The notes under the pieces: generated by a model
What the model saw: only the letters and a program-made list of their open reading frames with translations
Databases searched by the model: none
Told to the model about the DNA's origin: nothing
Shown here: piece by piece, positions 1-7,195 of the stretch
Layout: the number at the start of each line of letters is the position of its first letter
How positions within the stretch are numbered: position 1 is the first letter of the stretch
Position numbers and translations under genes: made by a program
From: CAKUFA01 sp963656345
GTDB taxonomy: Bacteria; Bacillota; Clostridia; Christensenellales; Aristaeellaceae
Length of the DNA: 17,873 nt
Assembly (NCBI GenBank): GCA_963656345.1
Contig: CAVKHY010000048.1
Location: 1-17,873, forward strand
Reading direction: 5' to 3'

Positions 1-1
1 T

Positions 2-36
2 GTAGTCTCGAAACTTTTGTTTTTTCGAGTGTCTAC
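2..36. other. Imperfect hairpin at the window edge, unassigned
   Basis: Positions 2-5 (GTAG) pair with 33-36 (CTAC) and 7-13 (CTCGAAA) with 23-29 (TTTCGAG), separated by a small internal loop and an A/T-rich loop. It lies beyond the rnf terminator, so it probably belongs to whatever lies left of the window. The stretch 1-85 contains no credible gene. The text just after the hairpin (TGTCTACTCTGGAGGGAGC) loosely resembles ends of IS3-family elements as I remember them, but I cannot confirm this. Confidence 0.35.
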
Positions 37-85
37 TCTGGAGGGAGCATATCAAACTTGAGAAGCCGTTTCGCTTTTTCGTATC

Positions 86-121
86 AAAAAAATCCGAGGT
101 CGAGTGTTCATCTCAACCTCG
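86..121 (-). terminator. Rho-independent terminator of the rnf operon
   Basis: On the minus strand a 10-bp stem (CGAGGTTGAG pairing with CTCGACCTCG, one T-G wobble) encloses a 7-nt loop and is followed by GATTTTTTT. It starts 18 nt after the rnfB stop codon and closes the rnfCDEAB unit. No gene follows it before the window ends. Confidence 0.9.
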
Positions 122-139
122 AATTTTAATTGATTGTTT

Positions 140-1195
140 TTACTTGCTTTCCTTCGCTTCCAGCACCTTTTCAGGGGTGGTGCCCACCTTGGCGTTGGCA
201 TCACGGACGTGATTACGCACACGCATGGTGATGCACTTCTTGGGGCACTTTTCGGCGCAGGCACCGCAGCCGGTGCAGGCATCGGTGATGTCGTGGGGAT
301 GACGAACTTCGCCAGCCACAGCCTCAAACTGGCAGGTACGCTTGCACATGCCGCAGCCGATGCAAACATTCTTGTCAATGACAGCTTCCTTCCGATGATC
401 CCAATCAGCCGTCAAGGCTCCGGTGGGGCAAGCCTCAGCGCACATCATGCAGCCGCGGCACTTCTCACGGTCAATGACAGGCAGATTGTTCACCATGGTA
501 ATAGCGCCAAACTTGCAGGCCTTTTCGCAGCGAGTGCAACCGATACAGCCAATCTTGCAATTGTCAGATACCAGCTTGCCGCGCTCAGCCGCGCGGCAGC
601 GCAGCTGCACAGGCTGACGGACAGGCAAAAGCTCCAACACATGCTTCGGGCAGGCAGCCACGCACTTGCCGCAGCTCTGGCACTTTTCTTCATCCACCAC
701 AGCAATCTTCAAACGCTCATCGACATGAATCGCATCGAAGGGGCAGGCACGGACGCAGGTACCCAAGCCGAGGCAAGCATATTTGCACATACGGTTGCCA
801 TCGCTTACCAAGGACGCCGCAACGCAATCCTGAATACCGGTGTAGTTGAATTTGTTGCCGCAGTGTTCAATATCACCCTGGCAAAGCACCGTAGCCACCT
901 TCTTCACGCCGGTGTCTACCGCTTCAACGCCCATGATCTTGGCAACCTTCGTAGCTACCTCTGCGCCGCCAACCGGGCAAGCATTCACCGGAGCCTTGCC
1001 GGAAGCAATGGCATCGGCACATCCATCACAGCCAGGGAAACCGCAGCCGCCGCAGTTTGCGCCGGGCAGCACTTCACGCACAGCATCACGCTGAGGGTTT
1101 CCGGGTACCGCGAATACCTTGGAAGCAACCGTCAGCAGGATGCCAAACAAAAGACCCATGCCGCCCAGCGCGAGGGCCGCATACAAAATCTCCAC
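140..1195 (-). CDS. rnfB: Rnf complex subunit RnfB, six-cluster ferredoxin subunit
   Basis: RnfB passes electrons from reduced ferredoxin into the membrane-bound Rnf ion pump. The 351-residue product has one N-terminal membrane helix (about 3-29), then the Fe-S domain typical of RnfB (Cys 48, 51, 56 and 73, in NCGGCGFPGCDGC...ACP). Six ferredoxin-type cysteine motifs follow near residues 137-151, 172-182, 213-227, 246-257, 278-288 and 307-317. Proteobacterial RnfB carries only two such clusters and is much shorter; this long form matches clostridial and acetogen RnfB. The start is GTG at 1195, chosen because a GGAGGA ribosome site precedes it. It is the last gene of the operon, 38 nt after rnfA, and a strong terminator follows. 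Confidence 0.95.
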   Translation of the reverse strand: MEILYAALALGGMGLLFGILLTVASKVFAVPGNPQRDAVREVLPGANCGGCGFPGCDGCADAIASGKAPVNACPVGGAEVATKVAKIMGVEAVDTGVKKVATVLCQGDIEHCGNKFNYTGIQDCVAASLVSDGNRMCKYACLGLGTCVRACPFDAIHVDERLKIAVVDEEKCQSCGKCVAACPKHVLELLPVRQPVQLRCRAAERGKLVSDNCKIGCIGCTRCEKACKFGAITMVNNLPVIDREKCRGCMMCAEACPTGALTADWDHRKEAVIDKNVCIGCGMCKRTCQFEAVAGEVRHPHDITDACTGCGACAEKCPKKCITMRVRNHVRDANAKVGTTPEKVLEAKESK

Positions 1196-1233
1196 GATGT
1201 GTCCTCCTCATTGATTGAATTCGCAAGATACCC

Positions 1234-1812
1234 TTACTTAATGAGACCGCCGAAGCCGGAGAAAGCGATAGCCATCAGGCCAGCAGTAATCAGCGCCCCC
1301 GGGAATCCATCCATCCACTTCGGCATGCGGCTGTTCGCCAACCGTTCCCGAATGCCAGAGAAAAGGACAATGGACAGTGTGAAGCCCAGTGCGGCACAGC
1401 AGCCGCTGAGTACGCTCTCCACCAGACCATAGCCGCTGTCAGAGTTCAGCACAGCCACGCCCAGCACGGCGCAGTTGGTGGTGATCAGGGGCAGATAAAC
1501 ACCCAAGGCCTGATATAGAGAATAGCTGTACTTCTTCAGTGCCATTTCCACCACCTGCACCAGCACGGCAATGACCAGGATGAAGGCGATGGTACGCATG
1601 TACATCAGATCCAGCGGAACCAGCAAATAATGCTCCACCAGCCAGGTCATCAGGGAGGACAAAGTCATCACAAAGGTCACGGCCATACCCATACCAAAGG
1701 CGGTGTCCATTTTCTTAGACACACCCAGGAAGGCGCAAATGCCGAGGAACTTGTTCATGACATAGTTGTTCACCAGAAGAGAGCCGACCAGAATGGTCAA
1801 GTAAGTATTCAT
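1234..1812 (-). CDS. rnfA: Rnf complex integral membrane subunit RnfA
   Basis: RnfA is one of two homologous membrane subunits (with RnfE) that form the core of the Rnf pump and, in characterised complexes, share a buried [2Fe-2S] cluster. The 192-residue product is almost entirely hydrophobic, with about six predicted helices. It opens with VNNYVMNKFLGICAFLGVSKK and carries TTNCAVLGVAVLN, the second of the two conserved Cys regions. Length is normal for the family. Its ATG overlaps the rnfE stop codon (ATGA, 4 nt), indicating translational coupling. Confidence 0.95.
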   Translation of the reverse strand: MNTYLTILVGSLLVNNYVMNKFLGICAFLGVSKKMDTAFGMGMAVTFVMTLSSLMTWLVEHYLLVPLDLMYMRTIAFILVIAVLVQVVEMALKKYSYSLYQALGVYLPLITTNCAVLGVAVLNSDSGYGLVESVLSGCCAALGFTLSIVLFSGIRERLANSRMPKWMDGFPGALITAGLMAIAFSGFGGLIK

Positions 1813-2450
1813 GCCAGCTTCTCCTTTCCGGCCTTTTTGGCAGCCGCAGACTTCTTAATGGAATTGACCAGCACCAGCAGCAGACCCAAGGTAATGAAAC
1901 CGCCGGGAACCTTCAACATGATCTCCATGGGCTGATAAGCCGCAGGCATAATCTGCGCACCGAAGATGGTGCCGCTGCCCAGCAGCTCACGAATGCAGCT
2001 CAGCAGGGTAATGGCACAAGTGAAGCCAAGACCCATGCCTAGGCCGTCAGCCAAGGAAGCCAAAGGCGGATTCTTGAAAGCGAAGGACTCCGCACGGGCG
2101 AAGATAATGCAGTTCACCACGATCAAAGGAATGTACACGCCCAATGTCTGACTCAGATCCGGCAAGAAGGCCTTCAGCAGCATTTCCACAATGCTCACGA
2201 AAGAAGCAATCACCACCACGAAGGCAGGAATACGAATCTTATCGGAAATCACATTGCGCAGCAAAGAAATGAACAGGTTCGAGCACACCAGCACAGCCGT
2301 GGTAGCCAAACCCATGCCAATGCCGCTGGATGCAGCAGTGGTAATGCCCAAGGTAGGGCACATACCCAGCATCAGCACAAAGGTGGGATTTTCGGTGATC
2401 AGTCCATTCAAGAAGACCTTGAAGAAGCTGTTCTTTTGATCCTTAGCCAT
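1809..2450 (-). CDS. rnfE: Rnf complex integral membrane subunit RnfE
   Basis: RnfE pairs with RnfA in the membrane core of the Rnf complex. The 213-residue product has about six hydrophobic helices and the family signatures NGLITENPTFVLMLGMCPTL near the N-terminus and PLIVVNCIIFARAESFA in the middle, each with its conserved Cys. The tail is lysine-rich (SIKKSAAAKKAGKEKLA). Its ATG overlaps the rnfD stop by 8 nt and its stop overlaps the rnfA start by 4 nt. rnfG normally lies immediately upstream of rnfE in the order C-D-G-E-A-B, but there is no room for it here. Confidence 0.95.
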   Translation of the reverse strand: MAKDQKNSFFKVFLNGLITENPTFVLMLGMCPTLGITTAASSGIGMGLATTAVLVCSNLFISLLRNVISDKIRIPAFVVVIASFVSIVEMLLKAFLPDLSQTLGVYIPLIVVNCIIFARAESFAFKNPPLASLADGLGMGLGFTCAITLLSCIRELLGSGTIFGAQIMPAAYQPMEIMLKVPGGFITLGLLLVLVNSIKKSAAAKKAGKEKLA

Positions 2451-3384
2451 GCTTCTTCACCTCCCCAAAAGGTTTCGGCATGGTAAACTTATCAATGGTA
2501 GGTGTTACCACGTTCATGAACAGAATAGCGAAGCTGCAGCCTTCCGGATAAGAAGCATAGGCACGAATCACAAACAGCAAAATACCGCAGCCAACGCCCA
2601 TGATCAGCTTACCGATGTTGGTAACAGGGCTGGTAGCATAGTCCGTTGCCATAAAGAATGCGCCAAGCATCAGGCCGCCTGCAAAGATCTGATACAGTGC
2701 AACTTCTGCGCCGTCCTTCAGCAGATAGCAGATGAACACCGTACCGATGAAGGATACGGGAATGCGCCAGTCAATCACCTTACGAACCAGCAGATAAATG
2801 CCGCCTGCGATGATGGCCAGCTTGCAGGTTTCGCCCAGCACGCCGCCGCAGTTGCCCAGCAACAGATCCATCAGCTTCAGATCGCCAATCGTGCCGCCGC
2901 CCAAGGTTGCCAAGGGCGTTGCACCGGAGGCTGCGTCCACTGCATACTTCGTTGCAGGGTACTTTGCCATAATGTCGCTCCAGCTGATGAACAGAATGGC
3001 ACGAGCAGCCAAGGCGGGATTCATAAAGTTGCTGCCGATGCCGCCGAAAATCTGCTTCACCAGAACGATGGCCAGCAGACTGCCGATCACGGCAATCCAC
3101 ACAGGGGCATCAGCCGGCAGATTGTAAGCCAGCAGGAGACCGGTCACCACAGCGCTCCAGTCGCCAATGGTAGACTTTTGCTTCGTCAGCTTTTCATAGA
3201 GGAATTCAGCAAGGACGGCCGTAATCACGGAAACCGCAATCAGCAATGCCGCATGATCGCCAAAGAGTACGATGCTCGCAATGCCGGCCGGAGCCAGAGC
3301 AATGCACACATCCTGCATGATCCGCCTCGTTGAAGCTTTTGCCCGCAGATGCGGCGAGGAGGATACAGCCAAAGATTTTTGCAT
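2443..3384 (-). CDS. rnfD: Rnf complex membrane flavoprotein subunit RnfD
   Basis: RnfD is an integral membrane subunit that carries FMN covalently linked to threonine. The 313-residue product has about nine or ten hydrophobic segments. The flavinylation signature SGAT is present at residues 153-156 (AASGATPLA), making Thr156 the expected FMN site. Upstream, GSNFMNPALAARAILF (about 117-132) is a typical RnfD/NqrB segment. Flavinylation needs an ApbE-type flavin transferase, and none is encoded in this window. The ATG lies 3 nt after the rnfC stop codon, with an AAGGAGG ribosome site inside the rnfC 3' end. Confidence 0.95.
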   Translation of the reverse strand: MQKSLAVSSSPHLRAKASTRRIMQDVCIALAPAGIASIVLFGDHAALLIAVSVITAVLAEFLYEKLTKQKSTIGDWSAVVTGLLLAYNLPADAPVWIAVIGSLLAIVLVKQIFGGIGSNFMNPALAARAILFISWSDIMAKYPATKYAVDAASGATPLATLGGGTIGDLKLMDLLLGNCGGVLGETCKLAIIAGGIYLLVRKVIDWRIPVSFIGTVFICYLLKDGAEVALYQIFAGGLMLGAFFMATDYATSPVTNIGKLIMGVGCGILLFVIRAYASYPEGCSFAILFMNVVTPTIDKFTMPKPFGEVKKHG

Positions 3385-3387
3385 AGG

Positions 3388-4737
3388 TCAACCCTCCTTC
3401 TTCGCAGCCGCCTGCTTGCGGCGGGTATTGATTACTTTTTTCGCCATGCGGAAAGACTGGGTCAAGCTGCGCTTGGCTGGGCATACAAAGGTGCATGCAC
3501 CGCACTCGATGCAGTTCATAACGCCGTACTGTTCAGCTGCCTCGTACTTGTCATTGCGGATAGCAGCATCCATACGGGCAGGAGTCAACAGCATGGGACA
3601 GGCCTGAATGCAGCGGCCGCAGCGAATGCAGGCACTTTCCTGAGGCTCCATAGCTTCTTCCCCGAGGCAAAGAATGCCGGAGCACCCCTTCGTCACAGGA
3701 ATATCTGTACGGCAGATGGCCATGCCCATCATAGGGCCGCCGTAAATGAACTGCTTTACGTTCGCCTTCATGCCGCCGCAAGCTTCAATCAGAGCTTCGA
3801 CCGGTGTACCGATACGCACAAGGAAATTGCCGGGATTATTCACCAAGCCGCCCACGGTCGTCACCCGACGAATCAGGGGCATCCCCTTCCGAATGGCCTG
3901 ATCAATGGCGTACACCGTGCCCACGTTGCAAACCACGCAGCCCACATCCAGCGGCAGACCGCCGCAGGGAACTTTCCGCTTCGTGATGGCATAAACCAGC
4001 TGTTTTTCACCGCCCTGGGGGTAACGGACAGGCAGTGCCTTCACCGTAATACCTTCCACATTTGCAGCAGCGGACTGCAAGGCCGTAATGGCATCCGGCT
4101 TATTATTTTCAACGCCGATGACTGCTTCCTTCACGTCCAGTGCCAGCATCATCAGGTGAAGACCGTCGATGATCTCATCTGCCTTCTCCAACATCAGGCG
4201 ATGATCCGCCGTCAGGTAAGGCTCGCACTCAGCGCCGTTGACGATCAGCTTTTCGATAGTCTTGCCCGGCGCAGGAGACAGCTTGACAGCCGTGGGGAAG
4301 GTAGCGCCGCCCATGCCGACAATACCGGCATCCCGGACAATCTTCGCCAGCTCTTCCTTGGTCAGGGATTCAGGATGATCGCAAGGCGTAAGATCCACCC
4401 AGGTATCCTGATAGTCATTATCAATGACCACCGCCAGCGATTCACTGCCATTGGCCAGCACGCAGTTCTGCACAGCCACTACCTTACCGGACACAGACGA
4501 ATGCACCGGTGCGGATACAAATCCACCCGCTTCACCAATCACCTGGCCAATCTTGACCAAGTCTCCTTTATTGACTGTTGCCTTTGCCGGTGCACCAATA
4601 TGCTGCGACAGCGGAATGACAACCCGCGGCGGTGCGGCCAGCTCTGCAATGGCATTTCCGCCATTAACAGCCTTGCCGTTTTCTCCCTCATGGGGATGGA
4701 TTCCGCCGGGAAACAGACGCGTTCCAAACACGGACAA
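3388..4737 (-). CDS. rnfC: Rnf complex subunit RnfC, NADH-side Fe-S protein
   Basis: RnfC is the peripheral subunit at which electrons reach NAD+. The 449-residue product starts with the usual RnfC N-terminal region (FPGGIHPHEGE). It has a NuoF-like nucleotide/FMN segment (GMGGATFP at 141-148, NGAECEPYLTADHR at 167-180). It ends with two [4Fe-4S] motifs, CIRCGRCIQACP from residue 370 and CIECGACTFVCP from residue 409. The chosen start is TTG, behind a GGAAGGGGGAC ribosome site; a GTG two codons later is an alternative. It is the first gene of the operon, transcribed from an extended -10 promoter about 65 nt upstream. Confidence 0.95.
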   Translation of the reverse strand: MSVFGTRLFPGGIHPHEGENGKAVNGGNAIAELAAPPRVVIPLSQHIGAPAKATVNKGDLVKIGQVIGEAGGFVSAPVHSSVSGKVVAVQNCVLANGSESLAVVIDNDYQDTWVDLTPCDHPESLTKEELAKIVRDAGIVGMGGATFPTAVKLSPAPGKTIEKLIVNGAECEPYLTADHRLMLEKADEIIDGLHLMMLALDVKEAVIGVENNKPDAITALQSAAANVEGITVKALPVRYPQGGEKQLVYAITKRKVPCGGLPLDVGCVVCNVGTVYAIDQAIRKGMPLIRRVTTVGGLVNNPGNFLVRIGTPVEALIEACGGMKANVKQFIYGGPMMGMAICRTDIPVTKGCSGILCLGEEAMEPQESACIRCGRCIQACPMLLTPARMDAAIRNDKYEAAEQYGVMNCIECGACTFVCPAKRSLTQSFRMAKKVINTRRKQAAAKKEG

Positions 4738-4768
4738 AAGTCCCCCTTCCAGCTTGTATGTTAAAATG

Positions 4769-4785
4769 CCTGACCGAACATCAGG
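4769..4785 (-). other. Small hairpin in the rnf leader
   Basis: In the transcribed leader CCTGA and TCAGG pair around a 7-nt loop and are followed by CATTTTAAC. The hairpin lies between the predicted transcription start and the rnfC ribosome site. A 5-bp stem is too short to claim as a terminator; it could be an operator half-site pair or chance. Confidence 0.25.
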
Positions 4786-4801
4786 AAAATCACACGAACT
4801 T

Positions 4802-4830
4802 ATTATAGCATATTTTCACCCCGTTCGTAC
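4802..4830 (-). promoter_or_regulatory. Promoter of the rnf operon (extended -10)
   Basis: The -10 box is a perfect TATAAT (4802-4807) preceded by TGC, which makes it an extended -10 element. At 17 bp spacing the -35 position (4825-4830, GTACGA) is a poor match, so the TGn motif and the A/T-rich tract further upstream probably carry the activity. It lies between the recN terminator and rnfC, giving a leader of roughly 60 nt. I saw no convincing Rex-type redox operator. Confidence 0.65.
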
Positions 4831-4874
4831 AGTGTTTTTTCTTATCTAGTAACTTTTTTCAACCCATTTGCCAC

Positions 4875-4916
4875 GAAAAGAAATAAGACCGTGTGAATTT
4901 TGTTTCGCACAGTCTT
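4875..4916 (-). terminator. Rho-independent terminator after recN
   Basis: A 9-bp stem (AAGACTGTG with CACGGTCTT, one T-G wobble) is followed on the minus strand by ATTTCTTTTC. It starts 7 nt beyond the recN stop and separates argR-recN from the rnf promoter. The U tract is interrupted, so termination may be incomplete. Confidence 0.75.
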
Positions 4917-4923
4917 GCTTCTT

Positions 4924-6630
4924 CTACATGTTCTGCTTAATCTTCTCTCCATGATCCAGCATAGTGGCAGCATGGTTTTTAGCGGAATCCAACGTCTCCG
5001 TTCCGCCGCCCAGCATTCGGGCCACCTCGTTGATCCGCTCCTCGTGGGACAGCATCCGCACACTGGTGCTTGTCCGATCCTCCGCAACGCTTTTCTCTAC
5101 CAGAAACTGATGATCCGCCATAGCAGCAATCTGCGGAAGATGGGTGACACAAATCACCTGCCGGCTGCGGGCAATGGCCGCCATTTTTTCCGCCACGACC
5201 TGAGCCATGCGGCCGCTGATGCCGGTGTCAATTTCATCAAACACCATGCAGCCAACGCCACCTTTTTCCGCCTCCAAGGACTTCATGGCAAGCATCAGCC
5301 GGGAAAGCTCGCCGCCGGAAGCAATCTTCGCCAGCGGCTTCAGCGGTTCTCCCGGGTTGGGGGAAATCATGAATTCCACCTGATCGTCCCCATTAGGCTG
5401 GGGCATCAGCTGCTTTTCCCGCTCCAGAAATGCAACGGAAAAGCGTGTTTTCTCCATGCCCAGATCCTGCAGTTGCTGCATCATCTGCTGCTCGAACACA
5501 GCTGCCAAGGCATGCCTGGATGCCGTCAGCTGCCGTGCTAAACTACGGTATTCAGCCAGCAGCCGCTTATGTTCCCGCCCCATTTCTGCCACCTGCTGAT
5601 CCATGGAAGAAAAGCGGTCAAACTCCTCCTGCATTTCTTCCTGACGGCGAAGCACCGCTTCCATGGTATCCCCATACTTACGCTCCAGCCGATGGATCAG
5701 GTCAAGACGGTTTTCTACCTGCTCCGCCCGATGAGGATCGAAATCGCTGCTTTCTGCCATACCAGCCAGATCGTAACCAATCTCCTGTAATTCATAATAA
5801 GTGCTCTCGCACCGAGATGCCAAGGAGGCGTAGGGCTCCCCTATCTCCGTCAGACCCTTCAGCGCATCCGTTGCCGTTTTCAGCCGTGTCAAAAGAGATG
5901 CATTGTCTTCCCCTGCGGCGACAGCACCGTAGGCCGTTTGAACGGCGGCAATGATTTTTTCCGCATGACGGAAACGATCTCGCTCCTGCGTTAATGCCGC
6001 CTCTTCGCCCGGCTTCAGTCCGGCCTTTTTCAGTTCTTCAAGGGACTGCTTCAGCTCATTCATGCGGTAATGTTTCTGCTCATTTTCCCGCACAAGATGG
6101 GCATATTGGCGATGATTAGCGAGGAACGCACTTTGGGCATCTGCTACCTGAGATAAAAGCCGCTCATGGTTCTCATCCCCTGCCCTGTCCAGAAATGCCA
6201 GGTGCATGGCCGGATCCATCAAAAACTGATGCTCATGCTGACCATGCACATCCATCAAAAGAGCAGCCAGTTCCTTCAAAAAACTGACCGGCATGGCAAC
6301 GCCGCAAACCCGGCATAAATTTCTGCCGCTTCGGCTGATTTCCCGATACAGGGTCAGCACATGACCTTCTGCCTCAAGCTCCTGCCTGTTCAGCATCTCC
6401 TGCACTTGCAGATTATCTGAAATATCAAAAGTTGCCTCCACCCAGGCTTTTTCTTTGCCTGTGCGGATCAGATCCCGATCTGCCCGTCCGCCCAGCACCA
6501 GATTCACTGCATCCACCACAATAGATTTGCCGGCGCCGGTTTCACCTGTCATGACATGGAGACCCTGCTGAAACTCCATGTTCAGCGACGCAATCAGCGC
6601 CAGATCATGTATTCTCAGATTCAGGATCAT
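4924..6630 (-). CDS. recN: DNA repair protein RecN
   Basis: RecN is an SMC-like ATPase that acts early in double-strand-break repair. The 568-residue product has a Walker A motif (GETGAGKS, 29-36), a long charged central region expected to form the coiled coil (roughly 160-370), the ABC signature ASGGELSRL starting at residue 437, Walker B (CMVFDE, about 461-466) and the D-loop-like TGISGR. Length is normal for the family. The ATG has a strong AAAGGAG ribosome site and lies 22 nt after argR, so the two are probably co-transcribed, as in many Firmicutes. No LexA box is evident in front of it. Confidence 0.96.
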   Translation of the reverse strand: MILNLRIHDLALIASLNMEFQQGLHVMTGETGAGKSIVVDAVNLVLGGRADRDLIRTGKEKAWVEATFDISDNLQVQEMLNRQELEAEGHVLTLYREISRSGRNLCRVCGVAMPVSFLKELAALLMDVHGQHEHQFLMDPAMHLAFLDRAGDENHERLLSQVADAQSAFLANHRQYAHLVRENEQKHYRMNELKQSLEELKKAGLKPGEEAALTQERDRFRHAEKIIAAVQTAYGAVAAGEDNASLLTRLKTATDALKGLTEIGEPYASLASRCESTYYELQEIGYDLAGMAESSDFDPHRAEQVENRLDLIHRLERKYGDTMEAVLRRQEEMQEEFDRFSSMDQQVAEMGREHKRLLAEYRSLARQLTASRHALAAVFEQQMMQQLQDLGMEKTRFSVAFLEREKQLMPQPNGDDQVEFMISPNPGEPLKPLAKIASGGELSRLMLAMKSLEAEKGGVGCMVFDEIDTGISGRMAQVVAEKMAAIARSRQVICVTHLPQIAAMADHQFLVEKSVAEDRTSTSVRMLSHEERINEVARMLGGGTETLDSAKNHAATMLDHGEKIKQNM

Positions 6631-6652
6631 GACAGTCTCCTTTCCGGGGCAA

Positions 6653-7102
6653 TCACTTCATCATTTCATGAATACGGGAAGTTACCAGCGGCACTTCCTC
6701 ATTGGAGCGGATAATGAGCAGAATGGTGTTGTCCCCTGCCAAGGTGCCGAGCACCTCCGGCCAATGCATGCTGTCCAATGCTTCTGCCGCCACATTGGCG
6801 CTCCCGGACAGTGTTTTGACCACCACAAGGTTGTTGGCACTGCTCACCGACAGTACCGATTCCGCCAGCATGCGGACAAACCGCTCGGACAGTCCGTTTT
6901 CTGCCTTGTCTGCCGTAGCATACTTATACGTTCCCGCAGGCGTCAATACTTTCAGAAGCCGTAGCTCCTTAATATCCCGGGAAACGGTGGCCTGGGTAAC
7001 TCGAATGCCGTGCCGGCGAAGCGCTTCTGCAAGATCTTCCTGGGTTTCAATATCCTGCTTCGCAATAATATCCAGAATGGCAACCTGACGGACTGTTTTC
7101 AT
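6653..7102 (-). CDS. argR: Arginine repressor ArgR
   Basis: ArgR (AhrC type) is a hexameric transcription factor that binds ARG boxes when arginine is bound. The 149-residue product has the N-terminal winged helix (about 1-65, with TQATVSRDIKELRLLKV at 37-53) and the C-terminal arginine-binding and oligomerisation domain containing GTLAGDNTILLI (119-130). I chose the ATG at 7102 because GAGGAGG lies just before it and the length then matches the family; an in-frame ATG at 7120 would add six residues and lose the ribosome site. It has its own promoter, overlapped by ARG-box-like sequences. Confidence 0.95.
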   Translation of the reverse strand: MKTVRQVAILDIIAKQDIETQEDLAEALRRHGIRVTQATVSRDIKELRLLKVLTPAGTYKYATADKAENGLSERFVRMLAESVLSVSSANNLVVVKTLSGSANVAAEALDSMHWPEVLGTLAGDNTILLIIRSNEEVPLVTSRIHEMMK

Positions 7103-7145
7103 GTTCGTCCTCCTCATCAAAGTGCGCTAGTACGCATCTGATAAG

Positions 7146-7174
7146 ATTATATCATAAGTCGAATATTCATGCAA
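7146..7174 (-). promoter_or_regulatory. Promoter of argR-recN
   Basis: On the minus strand the -35 box is TTGCAT (7169-7174) and the -10 box TATAAT (7146-7151), with exactly 17 bp between. A TGA precedes the -10 box (TGn extended -10). The predicted start lies about 40 nt upstream of the argR ATG. No terminator is visible after tlyA, so read-through from the dxs-tlyA unit is also likely. Confidence 0.75.
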
Positions 7175-7187
7175 GTATATTCATGCA
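7153..7187. promoter_or_regulatory. Probable ARG-box pair overlapping the argR promoter
   Basis: An 11-bp element (TGCATGAATAT on the minus strand) occurs twice, at 7163-7173 and 7177-7187, 14 bp apart. The 18-bp window 7168-7185 reads CATGAATATACTTGCATG, an imperfect palindrome close to the ARG-box consensus (TGAATnnnnATTCA). It covers the -35 box. A weaker palindrome, CATGAATATTCGACTTATG, lies at 7153-7171. The placement suggests ArgR autoregulation; this is inferred from pattern only. Confidence 0.55.
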
Positions 7188-7195
7188 TGCCTGTA

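Noticed and set aside
134..1432. 432-codon plus-strand frame opposite rnfB and rnfA
   Set aside because: It is antisense to two clear Rnf genes, spans the gap and terminal part of both, and its translation is low-complexity Ala/His-rich text with no family resemblance.
2449..3333. 294-codon plus-strand frame opposite rnfD
   Set aside because: Antisense shadow of rnfD; composition rich in Gln, His and Cys, as expected from reversed hydrophobic codons.
3349..4764. 471-codon open frame on the plus strand opposite rnfC
   Set aside because: It is the mirror of a real, motif-rich gene; third-position G/C bias keeps the antisense frame open. It has no recognisable motif and no sensible ribosome site.
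4738..4923. Rex or other redox operator, or a riboswitch, in the rnf leader
   Set aside because: No TTGTGAA...TTCACAA-type palindrome and no conserved aptamer pattern could be found; only a 5-bp hairpin is visible.
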